Program-made: the position numbers and the translations under genes
Notes under the pieces: model-generated
What the model was told of the DNA's origin: nothing
Seen by the model: the letters and a program-made list of their open reading frames with translations, nothing else
Database searches by the model: none
Part shown: positions 61,994 to 64,000 of the stretch, one piece after another
Position numbering within the stretch: the stretch's first letter is position 1
Layout: the number at the start of each line of letters is the position of its first letter
Source: Nemophila menziesii
Taxonomy: Eukaryota; Streptophyta; Magnoliopsida; Boraginales; Hydrophyllaceae
Reading direction: 5' to 3'
DNA: 64,000 bases
Assembly (NCBI GenBank): GCA_029959085.1
Contig: JARWIR010000174.1
Coordinates: 62,001-126,000 of the forward strand

Positions 61994-64000
61994 GATGATC
62001 TGTTTTACGTGTTGAGATGTGTTTTATTGACTTTTAGGTTGTTTTTAATATTCTATTTTAGGATATCGTATTTTGGCTCAGTTAGGGTTTTACCAACCGT
62101 AACATTCAACAATAATTTCTAAAGTCTCTAACGTTATACCCTAAACCATAAACACAAAACCTTAACCCTATAACCTACACCTAATCCATCACCATAAGCC
62201 CTAAATACTAACCATAAACTCTAACAATAAACCGTAACCAGAAACCCCAAACCCTAAACACTAAACCTCATACCATAATCACATAACCTTAGTCACTGAA
62301 CCCTAACCATGGAAAGGATAATAACGTGAAGATTTTGGCTTGTTTTTATCATCCAAACACGTTGCAAACCGTTTTTAAGGTTTTTGAAGTTTTTCTGCTA
62401 ACTTTCACATACTTTCTCAGAATGGGGCACATAATATTTGTTTTTTGAGTGCGTTGGGCCTTTTGGGACCGCCAGATAGCTTCGCCGTCTAAGATGATCT
62501 GATTTACGTGTTGAGATGTGTTTTATTGACTTTTAGGTTGTTTTTAATATTCTATTTTAGGATATCGTATATTGGCTCAGTTAGGGTTTTATCAACCGTA
62601 ACATTCAACCCTAATTTCTAAAGTCTCTAACGTTATACCCTAAACCATAAACACAAAACCTTAACCCTATAACCTACACCTAATCCATCACCATAAGCCC
62701 TAAATACTAACCATAAACTCTAACCATAAACCGTAACCAGAAACCCCATACCCTATTTTTTTTTTGTTCCAAAGAAACCCCATACCCTAAACACTAAACC
62801 TTATACCCTAATCCAAAAACCTTAATCAGTGTACCCTAACTATGGATATGATAATAAGGTGAAGATTTTGGCTTGTTTCTATCATCCAAACGCTTTGCAA
62901 ACCGTTTTTAAGGTTTTTGAAGTTCCCCGAAGAATTTTTGCTACTTTCGCATACTTTCTCAGAATGGGACACATAATATATGTTTTTTGAGTGCGTTGGG
63001 CCTTCTGGGACCGACAGATCGCTTCGGCATCTAAGATGATCTGTTTTACGTGTTGAGATGTGTTTAATTGACTTTTAGGTTGTTTTTAATATTCTATTTT
63101 AGGATATCGTATTTTGGCTCAGTTAGGGTTTTACCAACCGTAACATTCAACCCTAATTTCTAAAGTCTCTAACGTTATACCCTAAACCCTAAACACAAAA
63201 CCTTAACCCTATAACCTACACCTAATCCATCACCATAAGCCCTAAATACTAACCATAAACTCTAACAATAAACCGTAACCAGAAACCCCAAACCCTAAAC
63301 ACTAAACCTTATACCCTAATCCAAAAACCTTAGTCACTGTACCCTAACCATGGATATGATAATAACGTTAAGATTTTGGCTTGTTTCTATCATCTAAACA
63401 CGTTGCAAACCGTTTTTAAGGTTTTTGAAGTTCCCCGAAGGATTTCTGCTAACTTTCGCATACTATCTCAGAATGGGGCACATAATATTTGTTTTTTGAG
63501 TGCGTTAGGCCTTCTGGGACCGACAGATGGCTTCACCATCTAAGATGATCTGTTTTACGTGTTGAGATGTGTTTTATTGACTTTTAGGTTGTTTTTAATA
63601 TTCTATTTTAGGATATCGTATTTTGGCTCAGTTAGGGTTTTACCAACCGTAACATTCAACCCTAATTTCTAAATCTCTAACGTTATACCCTAAACCATAA
63701 ACACAAAACCTTAACCCTATAACCTACACCTAATCCATCACCATAAGCCCTAAATACTAACCATAAACTCTAACCATAAACCGTAACCAGAAACCCCATA
63801 CCCTAAACACTAAACCTTATACCCTAATCCAAAAACCTTAATCAGTGTACCCTAACTATGGATATGATAATAAGGTGAAGATTTTGGCTTGTTTCTATCA
63901 TTCAAACACTTTGCAAAAAGTTTTTAAGGTTTTTGAAGTTCCCCGAAGAATTTTTGCTACTTTCGCATACTTTCTCAGAATGGGACACATAATATATGTT
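61994..64000. repeat. Last HOR segment D-F(insert)-G-(H/F, partial)
   Basis: Starts: D 61994, F 62493 (542 bp with a 34-bp gain), G 63035, H/F 63544 (cut by the window end). D has gtgttttattgac and taaacactaaacctc. F has gcttcggcatct and aacgctttgc. G lacks both the T8 run and cacaag. The last monomer has an H-like head (ttctaaatctctaacgtt) and an F-like body (ctctaaccata, ccccataccc, aaggtgaag), with gcaaaaagttttt as a private change. Confidence 0.86.
62756..62772 (-). mobile_element. Tiny poly-A-type insertion with 17-bp flanking duplication
   Basis: A 17-bp string, ttttttttttgttccaa, interrupts the F monomer. It is flanked by direct repeats of agaaaccccatacccta at 62739-62755 and 62773-62789, although normal F has this string once. 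The total gain is 34 bp, matching the monomer length of 542 against 508. Read on the minus strand it is a few bases, ttggaac, followed by A10 between target-site duplications. That is the form left by target-primed reverse transcription (LINE or SINE machinery) when nearly the whole element is lost at its 5' end. The insert is too short to name a family. A filler-DNA repair event is the main alternative. Confidence 0.55.

Larger units (their letters stand above)
1..64000. repeat. Telomere-like satellite array, ~508-bp monomer, with higher-order repeats
   Basis: The whole window is a head-to-tail array of 125 complete monomers and two partial ones. Each monomer can be found by the motif gatgatctg just after a 'catctaa' or 'gtctaa' string. 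Lengths are type-specific: 507 (A, H), 508 (F, I), 509 (B, C, E, G, J) and 499 (D). Exceptions are 508 (H at 27993 with one extra T, and two H/B chimeras), 510 (29508), 513 (33565) and 542 (62493). All monomers share one orientation, and joins between types keep exact register. Each has a T/G-rich half and a CCCTAAA-like half. An EcoRV site (gatatc) occurs once in every monomer I checked. Plant origin is inferred from the CCCTAAA motif. The array runs off both ends of the window, so its full size is unknown. Confidence 0.97.

Noticed and set aside
1..64000. CRISPR array
   Set aside because: The repeat unit is about 508 bp with no short repeat and unique spacer alternation.
1..64000. Active chromosome-end telomere
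   Set aside because: The CCCTAAA units are degenerate and locked inside a longer monomer. No run longer than two perfect units was seen, so this is interstitial telomere-like DNA.
1..64000. Ribosomal DNA spacer repeats
   Set aside because: No rRNA gene or recognisable rDNA promoter occurs in 64 kb, and the unit shows telomere-like sequence instead.
1..64000. The ~178-bp Arabidopsis centromere satellite, or a CENP-B box
   Set aside because: The monomer is about 508 bp, I see no internal 178-bp period, and no match to the CENP-B box pattern was noticed.
1..64000. Nucleosome phasing from 508 being about three times 169
   Set aside because: The arithmetic is suggestive only; no internal ~169-bp repeat is visible to support it.

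Overview
The window is one uninterrupted tandem satellite array. I read 125 complete head-to-tail monomers plus a partial one at each end (1-72 and 63544-64000). All lie in the same orientation and are 499-513 bp long, except one of 542 bp that carries a small insertion. I see no protein-coding gene, tRNA, rRNA, CRISPR array or intact transposon. Each monomer has two halves: a T/G-rich unique half, and about 170 bp of degenerate CCCTAAA units. CCCTAAA is the plant-type telomere repeat, so the likeliest source is a plant nuclear chromosome, either pericentromeric or subtelomeric. I recall that telomere-similar repeats were reported beside the centromere of Arabidopsis thaliana chromosome 1. A Brassicaceae origin is therefore plausible, but I cannot verify it from sequence alone.

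I place monomer starts at the first g of the motif gatgatctg and sort monomers by shared diagnostic bases into types: A (507 bp), B (509), C (509), D (499, a 10-bp deletion), E (509), F (508), G (509), H (507), I (508) and J (509), plus chimeras. The types follow one another in ordered strings, so this is a higher-order-repeat (HOR) array.

Layout: (1) 1-26975 is built on an A-B-C trimer of 1525 bp, with D-E pairs inserted; blocks are duplicated at displacements of 3040, 3549, 4575 and 14723 bp. (2) 26976-36110 changes to an F-G-H-I-J-C-H-D eight-monomer HOR of 4057 bp. (3) 36111-45259 is a mixed zone of A, B, C, F, G, H and J, including an H-J dimer duplication. (4) 45260-61993 is built on D-F-G-G-(H/B)-B, a six-monomer HOR of about 3042 bp, with seven- and eight-monomer variants and a 13-monomer super-unit of 6592 bp. 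(5) 61994-64000 begins another D-F-G string and contains the only foreign-looking insertion, at about 62756-62772.

No genes act together here. What the sequence records is satellite evolution: unequal exchange in exact register, conversion-like mosaics, a 10-bp deletion allele, homopolymer slippage and one tiny poly-A-type insertion. The features that might matter functionally are the telomere-like halves with telo-box motifs, and a head-to-head arrangement of TTAGGG and CCCTAA in most monomers that could be a fossil telomere fusion. Both roles are inferences. Small open reading frames recur because the monomer recurs; I do not regard them as genes.
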